Shown here one piece after another: positions 34,498 through 45,709 of a stretch of 64,000 bases of DNA. Where the stretch lies: assembly GCA_963932145.1 (NCBI GenBank), contig OZ010580.1, forward strand, positions 37,240,189-37,304,188, written 5' to 3'. The notes beneath the pieces are model-generated. The model saw only the letters and a program-made list of their open reading frames with translations, ran no database searches and was not told where the DNA came from. A program made the position numbers and the translations under genes. Source of the DNA: Acanthosepion lycidas (Eukaryota; Mollusca; Cephalopoda; Sepiida; Sepiidae). Positions within the stretch are counted from its first letter, which is position 1; every line of letters starts with the position of its first letter.

Positions 34498-35372
34498 CAG
34501 TGTGCGATGGGTAAATTGTCGCCACTTTATATTTTCATTTTTTTTATGCATGTACATTGTTTTTAATTTTGATGACTGCACAGTATAGTAGTCATTTTGG
34601 CACCATGTGTGAGAAAAAGGCCATCATGATGCAATTCACTCTGCCAGAAATTTGAAAACTGCATGCTGTACTGCTTGGCATTTGTGTCAAAAGCTCCAAT
34701 ACAAACATTTCAGAGTGTTTTAGGTGTCAATCTGAGAGCAATGAAAAAGAATTGGAAAGAGTTGAATGAGTCTAATGGTGATTACAAAGGAGTTTGGAGT
34801 GATCACTCATGATGGCAACATTATGCCTTCATCCATCTTGCCACAGGGCGTCAGATTCAAAACGGAGACTTAAATCAAGAGGCTTGAGGAGGTAGTACTG
34901 CCCTGGGTTAAGAGGGTAGCTGATGGAAGACCCTATGTTTGGCAACATGACTCTGCACCATACAACACAAGCAAGAAAATGCAGTCATAGCTCTCAGACA
35001 ATTTCTGCAACCACGTCACCCATTACATCTGGCTACCTAACTCCCCAGACTGCGATCCCCTTTATTATTATGTGTGGCATAGTTGAGTGAGAGACCAACA
35101 AAACTCTCTGTAACACCAATGATGAACCGAAGGCAAGGATTATGGCAGTATTCAACAACTTAAAGAAGAATATTATCCAGAAGAGTTGCAGGCGATTCCA
35201 AAGTTGTCTAGTGGCTGTGGCTGAAGCCAATGGCGATTTTATTGAATACATTTATTCTTTAGTATTTCAAGATATTTTTGTGTAATTTTGGTAAATGTAT
35301 CCGTTAAAACAAGATGTCAGTGTTATTTTCATTTCTGCATAATTTAGATGACAATTTATCCATCGCACCCTG
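34498..35372 (+). mobile_element. Tc1/mariner-type transposon with internal deletion
   Basis: Terminal inverted repeats CAGTGTGCGATGGGTAAATT at the left and the reverse complement of CAGGGTGCGATGGATAAATT at the right, flanked by TA (34496-34497 and 35373-35374), define an 875-bp element. The interior encodes a broken transposase: MCEKKAIMMQF... with LLGICVKSSN at the N-terminus, then THDGNIMPSSI, PYVWQHDSAPYNTS, IWLPNSPDCDPLYYYVW and, in another frame, ETNKTLCNTNDEPKARIM. The HDS and SPD motifs are the second and third catalytic acid regions. The segment joining the helix-turn-helix to the first catalytic Asp is missing and several stops and frameshifts occur, so it is inactive. The 72-codon minus frame here is antisense. 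Confidence 0.88.
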
Positions 35373-35589
35373 TAGTTATGTATTTCCTACAAAGATCAAG
35401 GTTTAAGACTAGGTGCAGGATTTTAATGTTTTTTGAAATTGGGAAACTTCTCCATTTGTAAAGGAGTATATTAAAGATCATAGTTAACTTCAGTTAAATA
35501 AAGGCACATTGAGAAATTTATTTCACTGCTATGTGTTCTTAATCAAGGGAGAAGTTATAGCTATTTTTTTGTTACGAATGCAAAAAGAT

Positions 35590-37205
35590 AAAGCAAATAT
35601 ACATAAAGGAATAAGAGACGTAACAAGACAGGTGATGCCCATTAACAGGATGCATAAAATCCAAGGACAGGATACTGATGTTAGAGAAAAAGAAAAATAC
35701 TTCATAGATGGAAGAAATACATCAGAGATCTCTTTCACAGTGAAAGAGGATTGGTCTATGATACAGAGAAATATCAAAACCTAGAAATAATGGAGCTTCA
35801 AGCGAAATCAGCATTGGCCAAATTGAATGGAAACAAATGAGCAAGATCAGATGAAATTGTAACAGAGTTATTGATTTTGGTATTGACAGGATCAAAAACA
35901 TCCTAAATGAAATATACAAGAGTGGTGATATGCTGGAAGATCTAAGTAGAACCATTTTCATACCACTACCTAAGAAACCAGGTGTAAACAAAAGTGAACT
36001 CCACAAAACAGCATAATGAGCAAAACAAGAAAAGTTATCACTGGAACTCTGATGACAAGAAAGCATTGAAGAATAGGAAAATAGGACAAGAACAGTGCAG
36101 ATTCATTAAAGACACTGGAACAAGGAATGTAATATTTATGCTCAGAATTATATCAGAAAGAGCAACACAAAGGCAAATGAATGTATACCTATGTTTTATA
36201 GATTATGCAAAAGCGTTAGATAAGGTACATCACAAAGAACTTTTGGAACTGCTATACTGGCAGCAAACAGCATGTATGCAGATAGAGAATGAGTCCAGCA
36301 AATATACAAAAATAGAAAGAGGCATAAAGCAAGGTTATGTCTTCTCACCTAAACTGTTCAAACTATACAGCGATGCAATTCTGTGAGAATTGGGAATTCT
36401 ACTGGGATTTAGCAGTGATGGTCACAATTTTAACAACATAAGATACGCAGATGACACAGTACTGATAGCAGATGCAGAAAAGAAATTAAAACATCTCCAA
36501 CAGAAGGTAGCAATGGAGAGCGAGATGAAAGGACTAAGCATAAACTACAAGAAGACAGAATGTATAGTCATCAGTAAAAGGATGAGCCCAAAATGCAATT
36601 TGCAGGTCAGGAACACTAGAATCAAGCAGACAAGGATGTTTAAATATCTGGAAAATGTTTTGACAGAGGACGGTAAGTGTGACGCTGAGATCCATAGACA
36701 TATTGGGATGGCCAAGGATTCATTCCGAAAGCTAGGTAGAGTATTGAGAGACAGGAGGATTTCTTTGGTAACAAAGAAAAGAATACTGAGCTGTTAGATG
36801 ACATCTGTCCTTCTTTACAGCAGCAAATGTTGGATGACTTCCTCAAAGATGAAGAAGAGACTCAAATGACAGACATATGGTTCTACAAAAGAATGCTAAG
36901 GATATCATGGACCAAGCATGTGAGCAACCATGAGATCTTAGAGAGGTTACAAACAAGGAGGATGCTTATACTTAACATCAGGAAGAGACAGCTGGAGTTT
37001 CTGGGACACATAATGAGGAAGGAGGGTCTGGAGAATCTGATACTCACATGTCAAATAGAAGTAAAGAGAGACAAGGGAAAACAATGCATGACATACCTTG
37101 CGGCCTTAAGCAAGTGGGTGACAGAACATGGTCTGGGGGAGGTGGCAGAGGGAAGGAACTTGTTGAGAGCTGCAAGGGATAAAAGGGAAGGACATGGCAC
37201 ATGAA
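35590..37205 (+). pseudogene. RTE-like LINE reverse transcriptase, broken
   Basis: Plus-strand pieces encode, in order: a linker with VREKEKYFIDG (35640-35780); IFIPLPKKPGVNKSELH (about 35950-36010); after a frameshift GQEQCRFIKDTGTRNVIFML, FIDYAKALDKVHHKEL and GIKQGYVFSPKLF (35994-36386); an in-frame TGA at 36384-36386; then RYADDTVLIAD, the YxDD catalytic motif, and LSINYKKTECIVISKR (36390-36797); and in a third frame FYKRMLRISWTKHVSNHE, RKRQLEFLGHIMRKEGLE and WVTEHGLGEVAEGR (36827-37204). At least two frameshifts and several stops make it non-functional. The endonuclease half is absent (5' truncation). RTE-like clade is inferred from the motif spellings. Fragments of the same family lie at 37229, 38090, 50018 and 59395. 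Confidence 0.88.
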
Positions 37206-37228
37206 AAGAAAGAAGGTAAGCTTGAGAT

Positions 37229-37345
37229 ATTTGGGAAGGATATTAGAATAATCCAGAACTTATGCTGGGAGCAAACTGCCTGCATGTAGATAGAAAAGGA
37301 ATTCCGTAAATATAGAAAGCTAGAAAGCAGTGTAAGATAAAGTTA
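37229..37345 (+). pseudogene. RTE-like LINE, duplicated RT fragment
   Basis: GATATTAGAATAATCCAGAA, CTTATGCTGGGAGCAAACTG, AATATAGAAAGC, GTGTAAGATAAAG corresponds to RIIQNLYWEQTA and the GxRQG region, matching 50018-50110. It lies after the end of the previous copy, so this is a separate small insertion. Confidence 0.65.
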
Positions 37346-37839
37346 CAGAAAATGTTTAGAACTTATTTGTGCATTTCAATAAACAAATGTCAATTCCTTA
37401 AAGATTCTATTCTTGAACAGATAAATTTGTGTCAAAGTTAGAGTTTCTGATACTTTCATTGGTAAGACAATCAGGGAGAAGAGAAGAAGAAAGAAAGAGA
37501 TGGATAGACTGTATATAGTGTTAAAAAAGAGAGAATAATTGAGAGTTATTCAAAATGAAATAAGTTGAGGGACATCAGGGAAAATCTCAAAAGTCCTAAG
37601 AAAAAGCAGCAAGGAAATACTGAATGCATATATTAAGATTGAGTTTGAAAAATGATATGTGTATATGAGAGATTTTAAGCGCTGAATGTTGCATCCAAAA
37701 CAACATACACCTTTCCTGAATTTCCTTGATTTATTGATTGCTCCTAGAAGAGAAAACATTTCAATAGTAAAGTTTAATTGAACATTATTAATTTATCATG
37801 AAAATGTTTAATTTTAAAGGTTTTTTTAGCAAAATAATT

Positions 37840-38065
37840 ACTCAGTCCCAAATTGTATTTGCCTAATCCATTTTGAATGTAACTGTTTCATTTTGCTTAG
37901 TCCCATTTTGAATTTGCTATGCCCCAATTTAAATTTGACTATTCCATTTGGAATTTGCTATATTCCAGTTTGAATTTGACTATTCTATTTTGAACTTGGC
38001 TATTTCATTATAAACTTGTTTAGTCCCAAAATGACTTTGATTAGTCCCAAATTGAACTTAAAATG
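37840..38065. repeat. degenerate minisatellite, about 22-24 bp units
   Basis: Repeated variants of TTAGTCCCATTTTGAATTTG and CTATTCCATTTTGAATTTGC, about ten units. Confidence 0.75.
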
Positions 38066-38089
38066 GTATAGAAAGTGATGTAATATGTC

Positions 38090-38695
38090 TTCTCAGCAAA
38101 CTTATTCAACCTTTACAGTGAAGTGATTCTAAGATAAATTAATGGGAAAAATCTTAACAACATTAGATATAAAGATGATAAAGTATTGGTAGCAGATATG
38201 GAAAGAAAATACAGAAATTCATACAGAAAATAGTAAAGGATTGCAAGAAGAAAGAACTTAATATCAGTTGTAATATGGCAGAATGTATGGTTGTCATCAA
38301 AAAGAAGAACCCAACAGGCAAATTACAAACTGGAGATGCCAAAATCAAGCAAGTACAAAACTTTAAATATCTAGGAAGTGTTTTTTCAACAAAATGTAAA
38401 CAAAAGGCTTACTTATACATACTTAACATCAGAAAGCTAGTTGAAATTTCTAGGGCCCATAATGAAGAAAGTAGCTTAGAAAGTTTGATAATCACAAGAC
38501 ATATTGAAGACAAGAGAAGTGGAAAACAGTGTATAACCTAACTAATTAGCTTATGTAAATGTTCTGAGTGGCAGAACAGGGTTTATGAGAGATAGAGAAA
38601 AGACAAGATTTACTAATACCTATAAAGGAAGGGAAACTGTGGAGAGTCATGACTGTCAAAGTCCTGAACGGATATGGCACACAGAAGTAGGTGGC
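38090..38695 (+). pseudogene. RTE-like LINE, internally deleted fragment
   Basis: Encodes the degraded YADD region (near 38165), then NMAECMVVIKKKNPTGKLQ, IKQVQNFKYLGSVFSTK and, after a deletion, YILNIRKLVEISRAHNEE and SLIITRHIEDKRSGKQCIT. The 3' end GGAAACTGTGGAGAGTCATG, CCTGAACGGATATGGCACAC is the family terminus. Compared with 36400-37205 about 60 codons are lost between the two halves. Confidence 0.8.
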
Positions 38696-38844
38696 TCTGT
38701 GAAATGAAATGTTTAGCCAATTTGGAGTCGATAGCAGCGTCTTGTTGTTAGCCAGAAAGAGGTAGAAGGCTAATAGAACAGTAGTTACAATGATCAGACA
38801 GTTCACCTGAGTTCTTAAAGACTGGAAATAAATTAATTTACTAC

Positions 38845-39660
38845 TCAACAATAGCTACACAAAGAAAATATATGAACACAGAATAATTACAGAAACACAG
38901 AAATTTAACAGAGTGATTAAAAAACTAATTAGAAATGAAAACAAATCATGATATAAACTAATTGAATATCTCTCAAGAATACCTAAGCTTTATGGTCTAC
39001 CTCAAACCCACAAAGCAGGCATTCTGATGCTTTTCATCATATCAGGTATTTATAGTTTATAAATTGGAAAAAGCCTTGACAAAAAATTTTCATACTTCTT
39101 GGAACAATCAACCCATCACATTTTAAAGATTTAGGCAACCTGGTTGAAAAACTAAGAGGAATAAATATGACAGATATACTGATGGCATATTTAGATGTTA
39201 AATTCCTTAAAAACATGCATAAAAAATACATAAATCTCTTAAAAAATATCTAACACAATCAAAAATAAACCTCTTCTTACCAGTTGCTAAAATCATAAAC
39301 TCTGTCAACTCATAACCAATCAACACTATTTCACCTTTAATAGTTTTTATAAAGAAAATTTGGATTAACAATGGGTTTGCCTTTGAGTGGGGTTTTAGCA
39401 TGTATTTTCTTAGAATTTCTCAAATCTGGTATTCTACTGAGTATCTTACGTCAGTAATCGAGATTATACCTCATACTACTGCAAAACAACATTACCTGAC
39501 CCTTGTAGATAAACGAAGCAAAGTTGAACATATGTCCAAATCCTCTTACAAAACAGAAACAAACAACATTTTAAATTTCCTGGATATAATGATATGCCAT
39601 AATGACAATGACCTAAAAATAAGTGCCCATCACAAATCAACTAATGAAAATAATTATTTA
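38845..39660 (+). pseudogene. Penelope-like element 1, reverse transcriptase remnant
   Basis: Frames on the plus strand contain SRIPKLYGLPQTHKAGI (the conserved PKLYGLPKxHK motif), degraded palm sequence, and SSYKTETNNILNFLDIMI followed by ISAHHKSTNENNYLCY, which match the RT C-terminal FLDV/KPTxTNxYL region of Penelope-like elements. Many stops occur between 39000 and 39400. The frame is interrupted at about 39660 by a minus-oriented SINE A. Confidence 0.8.
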
Positions 39661-40055
39661 TGTTATTTACATTATTCTGATTGTTATCCTCATCTTCATT
39701 ACCATATTCAAAATGTTTTGGCCATTGTACCCTCCAGCCTTCTTCACTTGATTGGGATTTCAGACCAAACCCTTTATTTCATCCACTGGAATAGATTGTT
39801 CTAGTTCCATGTGCCATGCCTCTTCCAGATGTCTCAGTTATTTCTCTTTAACTCAAGTTCCCAAGTTTTTTGGTTCAATACTGCTATGGCCTGGTATTAA
39901 ATTCACAACTGTTTGGGTCTAATCACTGGATCTCATCAACATCTTTATCCACTGGGCTATGTGTCCTTGAGGACATCTGTGTATGAATTTCTGGGACTTA
40001 TAAACCTCATGTCTCAGCAACCGTTTTTTACCAGTGCTCATATTGCAATTATTCC
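39660..40055 (-). mobile_element. SINE family A, copy inserted in Penelope element 1
   Basis: On the minus strand: CAGTGGATAAAGATGTTGAT (box-A-like head), ACAGTTGTGAATTTAATACC (box-B-like), TGAAGAAGGCTGGAGGGTAC and TAATGAAGATGAGGATAACA. It matches 40590-41030 in inverse orientation across nearly its whole length. It separates the RT and GIY-YIG parts of the Penelope element. Confidence 0.8.
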
Positions 40056-40059
40056 ATTA

Positions 40060-40515
40060 TTAATTTTTCCGACAAAATGGGATAGAAGGGTACAAGAGGA
40101 TAACAACACTCATAAAACAGCTTCAGTCTGCCTAACCTATGTGAAGGGATTATCAGAGAAAATACAAAATATCTGTGGTCCATATAAACATAAGAACAAT
40201 CTTCAAAAGTGGTTCAAAACTTTACAGACATCTCTTCTGAATAAGATCCCCTCCATAGAGGAGAACATAACTAAGGACAGTGTGTACACCATCCTGTACA
40301 GCTGTGGTAAGAAATATTAACAAAAAATAGACTGCCTTCTTAAGTGAAGACTGCAAGAACGTTGTAATACAGTAACATGAGGGGAAATAAAATAATCAGG
40401 TGTAGCTGACCACATATGGAGGGAAAAGAGAGATCATTGCTCCCTGTAGGGTGAGATTAAAATTATAGACAGAGAGCATCAGTGATAAATGCAAAAACTT
40501 AAGTAATCAGCACAT
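40060..40515 (+). pseudogene. Penelope-like element 1, GIY-YIG endonuclease remnant
   Basis: Encodes TASVCLTYVKGLSEKIQNI, then SIEENITKDSVYTILYSCGK and, across stops, QKIDCLLK and RLQERC, GEIK, VADHIWREKRDHCSL and EIKIIDREHQ. This is the GIY-YIG endonuclease region of Penelope-like elements, which cleaves target DNA. The YIG half is degenerate (a stop follows KKY) and four or more stops occur, so it is dead. Confidence 0.8.
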
Positions 40516-40589
40516 ATTGCTAAGCCACAAAACTCTCCTGAGATGACCAAGCTCAGTATGGGAACCAGTCATAAGCAGTGTGAGAGAAA

Positions 40590-41030
40590 TGCAATGAATA
40601 ACAACACAAAAATTGCAATATAAGCTCTGGTAAAAATATGAAATGATAATAGTGAAAAAAATTGCAATATGAGCATTGGTAAAATGCTGAGACATTAGGT
40701 ATATAAGTCCCAGAAATTCATACACAAGGACATATAGCCCAGTGGATAAAGATGTTGGTTAGATCCAGTGACTAGAACAAAACCCAAAGAGTTGTGAGCC
40801 TTGAACAAAAAAAAAAAAAAAAAAAAAAATTGGAGATTTGAGTTAAAGGGAAATAACTGAAACATCCAAAACTAGAACAAGCTACCCCTGTAAATGAAAT
40901 AAAGAATTTGGTTTGAAATTTCAGTCACCTGAAGAAAGTCGGAGTGTACAACGGCTGAAATGTTGTGAATATGGCAATGAAGATGAGGATAACAGTCCAA
41001 ATAATGTAAATAATCATAATATCTCATAGA
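40590..41030 (+). mobile_element. SINE family A, plus-strand copy
   Basis: AGCCCAGTGGATAAAGATGT, GAGTTGTGAGCCTTGAAC (tRNA-like boxes), an internal poly(A) run at about 40805-40830, GAAGAAAGTCGGAGTGTACA and TGAAGATGAGGATAACAGTC. About 80 bp precede the tRNA-like part and are shared with the inverted copy at 39660-40055. Confidence 0.8.
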
Positions 41031-41325
41031 GAGATAATGAAAATGATCTCATAAATTTCTGTTCTCACCATAACAAAATAAAATCCGGAATATTGTATTA
41101 TATTTAAGAGCATTAAGTATACATAGCCCTCAGTATTTACATGAAGAAAAGAAATACATTGAAAATACTTTTAAGCTCCTCCAGTACCTTAATTGTTTCA
41201 TATTCAATGCAAAACAAAAGGCTCATAAAATATTTAAAAACAGAAAAGTAGACAATTCTGACAAATCCAATAAATCAAAATATATTATTCTACCAACTAC
41301 ATTTGAAAAGAATTTAAGTTTAATA

Positions 41326-41601
41326 GTGATTTTCCAAGTGTAGCTCAAATGTGGCACAGGGCCGAAAGTATAGGGCACCCAGTGAGGATCGAACTCACTA
41401 CTCAGTCGTAATTGTTCTAGCTAGACAAGTTTACTAACCATTACACCGCTGCGGGGTGCCCATAGTGATTTTCTAAGCCCGGCTTAGATGTGGCACAAGG
41501 CCGAAAGTATGGGGTACCCAGTGAGGATCAAACGTACTACTCAGTCGTAATTGATCTAGCAAGACAGGCTTTAGTGACCATTACACAATGTCGAGGTGCC
41601 C
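41326..41601 (-). mobile_element. tRNA-like SINE dimer with 15-bp target-site duplication
   Basis: Two tandem 139-bp monomers on the minus strand. Each starts with a tRNA-like part: GGGCACC acceptor-like end, box-A-like GTGTAATGGTTAGTAAAC, box-B-like GAGTTCGATCCTCAC and a matching GGGTGCCC end, then ATACTTTCGGCCCTGTGCCA and AAAATCAC. The downstream monomer (41326-41462) keeps a perfect T-stem (GTGAG/CTCAC); in the other one it is mutated. Perfect duplication AATTTAAGTTTAATA at 41311-41325 and 41602-41616. Inserted in a Penelope-like element. Confidence 0.93.
41373..41461 (-). other. tRNA-like fold within SINE monomer
   Basis: An 89-base region whose ends pair (GGGCACC with GGTGCCC) and which holds a perfect five-pair T-stem and loop TTCGATC. 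D-arm-like GCAGCGG...GGTTAGT is present, but a clean anticodon arm is not obvious and the middle is longer than in a standard tRNA. Being embedded in a retroposed dimer it is not annotated as a functional tRNA gene. Confidence 0.6.
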
Positions 41602-42349
41602 AATTTAAGTTTAATATACAATTTGTTACAGCTACTTCTAGAATGGTAAAAGACTACAAAAAAGATTAAGAGAAAACAATAATAAGCTAAAACTTGAAGG
41701 ATGAATTTACTCTATCTCCTGTAATAATTGTCACAAGCAATCCATAGGAGAAATGTCAAGGAATTTAAATAAAAAATTATATGCACACAAAAGGAACTTT
41801 TACAAAACAATATTTCACCTTCCATGGGAGATCTTCTGTTATCACAATGTTGGATAATTAATAACAAAACGATAAAAACATAAAACTAAAAGAAACTGGC
41901 TATATAATAGATTTTATGAACTGCAGCTTTATGTTAAAAGTAAGTAAAAGTTTGTAAATATTTACGTGTAAGGATTGCTGAAAAAGTCCTTTGATGAGGT
42001 TGTAGATGTAGAAAGCATTTATATGAAAGAGAGAGAGAGAAAGAAAGAAATGTTCTCTTTAAAGAAACCCTTGTGCTGAAGAACAGAAATGTGAACAACC
42101 AAATATAATCAAGGTCCTCTGAAGCCAGTAAAACTCATTAAGTAAACATTACATTCAACTAATGAATCATTAACTTCTGTCCTAATTACTTCTGCTTGTC
42201 AAAGGTAAATAGGTTTCAAATATATGCTATTTTGGGATGTGTAGTCTTTTGACTAAACTTCACGTATTTTCTCATCATTTTCTCTCCATTTTTATGCTCA
42301 TCCGTGAACTTAAAATCATGGTGCTTTTGGCAATAGAGATTGTAGTCTT

Positions 42350-43470
42350 GGCCACTTCTTTATAAGGAAACATTTGTCATTAATTGATCAAGCAGCTAGT
42401 ACTAAAGTTTATAAAATATTTCTCTTGCTAGATCAACTGCTAAGAAAGTCAGTTCACTGTGTCAAGCAAGACAATTTTTCTCTCTGGAATCTACCTTGTA
42501 TATCTATAAGTCTACCACTCGTCCATGCTCAGAATATTGCTGCCATATATGGTTCACTGCCTGTTTGCCTGGAGCTCCTCGATAAAACCCAAAAAAGAAT
42601 CAGCAATATTATTGATTTTAATCTTGCAGCTCGGCTTCAGTCATTTGCCCACTGCTGTAAGGTCACCTTTCTGTGCCTTTTTTATAAATACTTTCATGGT
42701 AATTGTTCGGATGAGCTCTCTGCTATGGTGCCTAGACTGTATGTAAGCACAATACTAGACTGGCAGTGAGATCTCATCAATTTACAGTTGAATTAATTAG
42801 ATGTAGACATAACTTCTATGCTAACAGTTTCTTATCTCGTGCTTCCTGCTTGTGAAACTCCCTTCCAGTTCCATGCTCTCCAGCCAACTTTAATCTGCAA
42901 CATACAATGTCAATTGTTATCTAATGTCCTCCTGATTGCACTTTTCTCTTTCTCCTCATTACTAATGTTTCTGTTTCTAATTCCTCCCCATTCTGTAACC
43001 CCTTGTGTGCTAGTGGCTGTACTACATTTCTTGGTGTGATACTGATTAAAAAAAAACAAAACAATTTTTCAAGAAAATAGGTTTCTCAAGTTTAGTAGCT
43101 GTAATTGCTCTTATAGGTATTGATCTTGGCTTTCTTCTGTTTGAAATAATGTGAAATATCAATGTATTGATTATGTTATTATTTTCTTTTCAAGTTATAT
43201 GTGCTGTTCATTTTAGTTGTTACTGTTTTTGGAAGTCCTTCAATGATGTGGTTTCTATAATTTGATACAGTTCATTCTTTGTGATTCTGTAGTGCTAGTC
43301 TACAATGATCAAAGAAGAATGATCTTTGCCAAAACCATCACACTTCACTCACTCAAAGCCTCTTTTAACCATTAATCTTAGAAAATGGTTGTATACATCT
43401 GGGAGTTTAGATATTTCTGAACAGGTTTCGTGCCATGCATGGCATCTATATGAATGTCTCAATCTGTAAA
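42350..43470 (+). repeat. dispersed repeat R, copy 4, interrupted by a LINE
   Basis: Left part 42350-42431 (TTTATAAGGAAACATTTGTC...AAAGTTTATAAAATATTTCT) and right part 43061-43470 (CAATTTTTCAAGAAAATAGG onward) are contiguous in copies at 13570 and 33190; the LINE fragment lies between. Confidence 0.75.
42432..43060 (+). pseudogene. Jockey/CR1-like LINE, 5'-truncated, inserted in repeat R
   Basis: Encodes LPVCLELLDKTQKRISNII, FCAFFINTF or in the main frame FLCLFYKYFHGNCSDELSAM, and a degraded C-terminus. The 3' end reads CTTGTGTGCTAGTGGCTGTA, CTTGGTGTGATACTGATT then AAAAAAAAAC. It lacks the RT catalytic core. The short A-rich tail and precise location inside repeat R support retrotransposition. 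Confidence 0.8.
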
Positions 43471-43514
43471 GGCTATTTAGAGATAAGATTTAAATGTTCT
43501 TTTTATCATTTTTT

Positions 43515-43520
<6 letters not shown>

Positions 43521-43573
<53 letters not shown>
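43521..43573. repeat. (TA)n microsatellite
   Basis: Pure TA run. Confidence 0.95.
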
Positions 43574-43577
<4 letters not shown>

Positions 43578-44102
43578 CATGATATCACTTTATACATTTA
43601 CTGGTCATGCAACCTGATCTTCCTTTCTTAGTAATGAAGTATTCTGTGATATCTGAATATTTCATTACTACTAATTAGGAATTAGGGAAGTTCAGGCTGA
43701 TAATAGATTGTCTTTTGCTATTTTCCTTTCATGTTAGCTTTCTTTAGATAGGTTTCTTTTAATGATGTAAAACAATGTTTTATCTTATTGAAACAAACTG
43801 TGATAAATATAGACATATTTATGTATAATATATTATATAACATATTTGCATATTCTAATGCTGTATATAAAATATTTTCAGTCTCTATTCATTTTTTGAA
43901 TTAATTTCCTTGAGTTATACCAGTCCTTCCTTTCATTGTTTTATAATATGAGTATATCATAGGTATGCTAATGCCTAATGTGGACTTTGGAGTGTGGAGA
44001 AAACCAGGATATTTCTTCTTTTTCCAAGCAAACACATTAAATTAATAGCTTTTATAAAACTATGCAAAAATCCATCATTAAATACTTTATTTTTATGCTA
44101 GT

Positions 44103-44215
44103 GTTCACCAAATAGAAGGTCCAAGAGCCACTCAAAGTAGAGAGTTATTAAATGAAGTTTTTTTTTTATGGATGTAAGGATTGTAGATTATGAGGATATG
44201 TGAGATAGAGTTGTT
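44103..44215 (+). repeat. dispersed repeat S, copy 3
   Basis: GTTCACCAAATAGAAGGTCC, AAGAGCCACTCAAAGTAGAG and ATGGATGTAAGGATTGTAGA, as in copy 1. Confidence 0.65.
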
Positions 44216-44219
44216 CTAC

Positions 44220-45145
44220 AAAGCAGTAGCTCTTCTGAAGAAGCTGTCTGAATGGAAATTCCTTCTTACCAGTGGAATATGAAGGGAATAATGATGGTTT
44301 GCCTCTGTGTAAATGGTATGACAGGTCTTAGCTGTAAAAGTATGAACGTGGGATTGTAGCTAATGAGAACATTTTCAATTGAAATAGTAACAGAATAGGC
44401 TTGTGACATTAGCTGTGCATCACTTACAATTTGTACAAAGCTTTTTTTCTTGAGAATAATCTGTTGTATTTGTTCTTAGGTGCCTCAAGACCATTTTTCT
44501 GTTCAGTTTTTAAGAGTTAAAAATACTTAGATAAATAGTTATCATTGTCCCGTTTAAAAAAAAATACTTGTAAAGTTTCATACTGTTTACAAGTTTTAGT
44601 GAAGAGAGGCAAAGTAGAATGAAACAAGTTAAATAATGTATCTTCTGTGCAAATAACTTTGCATTTCATAATTGTATTAAAAAAAGTAGAAACTGGAAGA
44701 AAAGTGAGAGAACACTGAAAAAAAAATCATTAAAGAAAGTACCATTATCACAGAACTTGAGAAATCACTTTCATTGGTGAAAAATTGCTCAAATAGAAAC
44801 AAAACTATAAGAAAAAAGAAGGAATTTGACTGAAGGGACAAAGATGGAGACTTTCATTCATTTTAGTGATTATAAAGAGATTTATCAGAAGGACATTTAT
44901 AGCGACAAAAATAGGTAGAGTGAGGAGGGGTCAGGCAGTAAAGTCAGTGATTACTAAGTAAATAACAGTCAATAAAAACTTTTCATATCTGCAGATGATG
45001 TTCATGTTCATCCACTTCAAACAGCACATTATCAGGAGGGTAGCAGAAACAAGTTTTGAAAAAAGGAAAAAAAAAAAGTAACCATCATTCCTCCTACCAA
45101 AAAAAGCCACTTTGATGTGAGTGAAAGAAGGGACTTCACAGCCAG
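44220..45145. other. unannotated stretch
   Basis: AT-rich, no convincing frame or repeat recognised. Confidence 0.5.
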
Positions 45146-45148
45146 GGA

Positions 45149-45149
<1 letters not shown>

Positions 45150-45191
<42 letters not shown>
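45150..45191. repeat. (TA)n microsatellite
   Basis: Pure TA run. Confidence 0.95.
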
Positions 45192-45193
<2 letters not shown>

Positions 45194-45709
45194 CTCAGTT
45201 TGCACTTATATATTATGGTGAAAAAAATCGAGAGAGAAGAAAGTAGTGTATGGTTTGGTTCAATGATAATAACTGGTCATTTAATAAGAAAAACTTGGAG
45301 TAGATAAAAGACTGTCATACAAAAACATTGAAAGGAAACATCAATGAGCAAAACTTCATCTATGAAATGAAATCAGAAAATGCAGAAATGCATTTCAGGT
45401 AATCAGAGAAAAGAAAAGAGTTCCAAACTCTAACTGTTGAATTACTTACTGACATAAGTATGTACACACACACACACACATAATGGATTTTATTACATGT
45501 GTGAAAAGTTACTGGATTTTTTGGTAAGAATCACAGAATTTTTGCTGTTGTATATAATTTTCAAAAAGTGGGTTCTGGAAATTTTTGCATACAGTATATA
45601 TATTAGAGTTGCTGGGATATGCGTAATTCTTCATGAAAAACAAAAGCGGCAAATTGAAAATTTGGCTGAAGTTATTTATATTTATATTACAATAAAGTAT
45701 CAGTCTCTT

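Larger units (their letters stand above)
41110..41900 (+). pseudogene. Penelope-like element 2 (GIY-YIG region), split by a SINE
   Basis: Before the insertion the plus strand reads EEKKYIENTFKLLQYLNCF and SKYIILPTTFEKNLSL, the connector of Penelope-like proteins. After it, one frame (about 41705-41867) reads IYSISCNNCHKQSIGEMSRN then LNKKLYAHKRNFY, a recognisable GIY-YIG endonuclease with Tyr changed to Ser in the YIG motif. The SINE dimer occupies 41326-41601. Distinct from element 1 by motif spelling. Confidence 0.8.

Noticed and set aside
41373..41461. Functional tRNA gene
   Set aside because: Acceptor ends and T-arm pair, but it lies in a tandem retroposed dimer with a target-site duplication and has an over-long middle without a clear anticodon arm.
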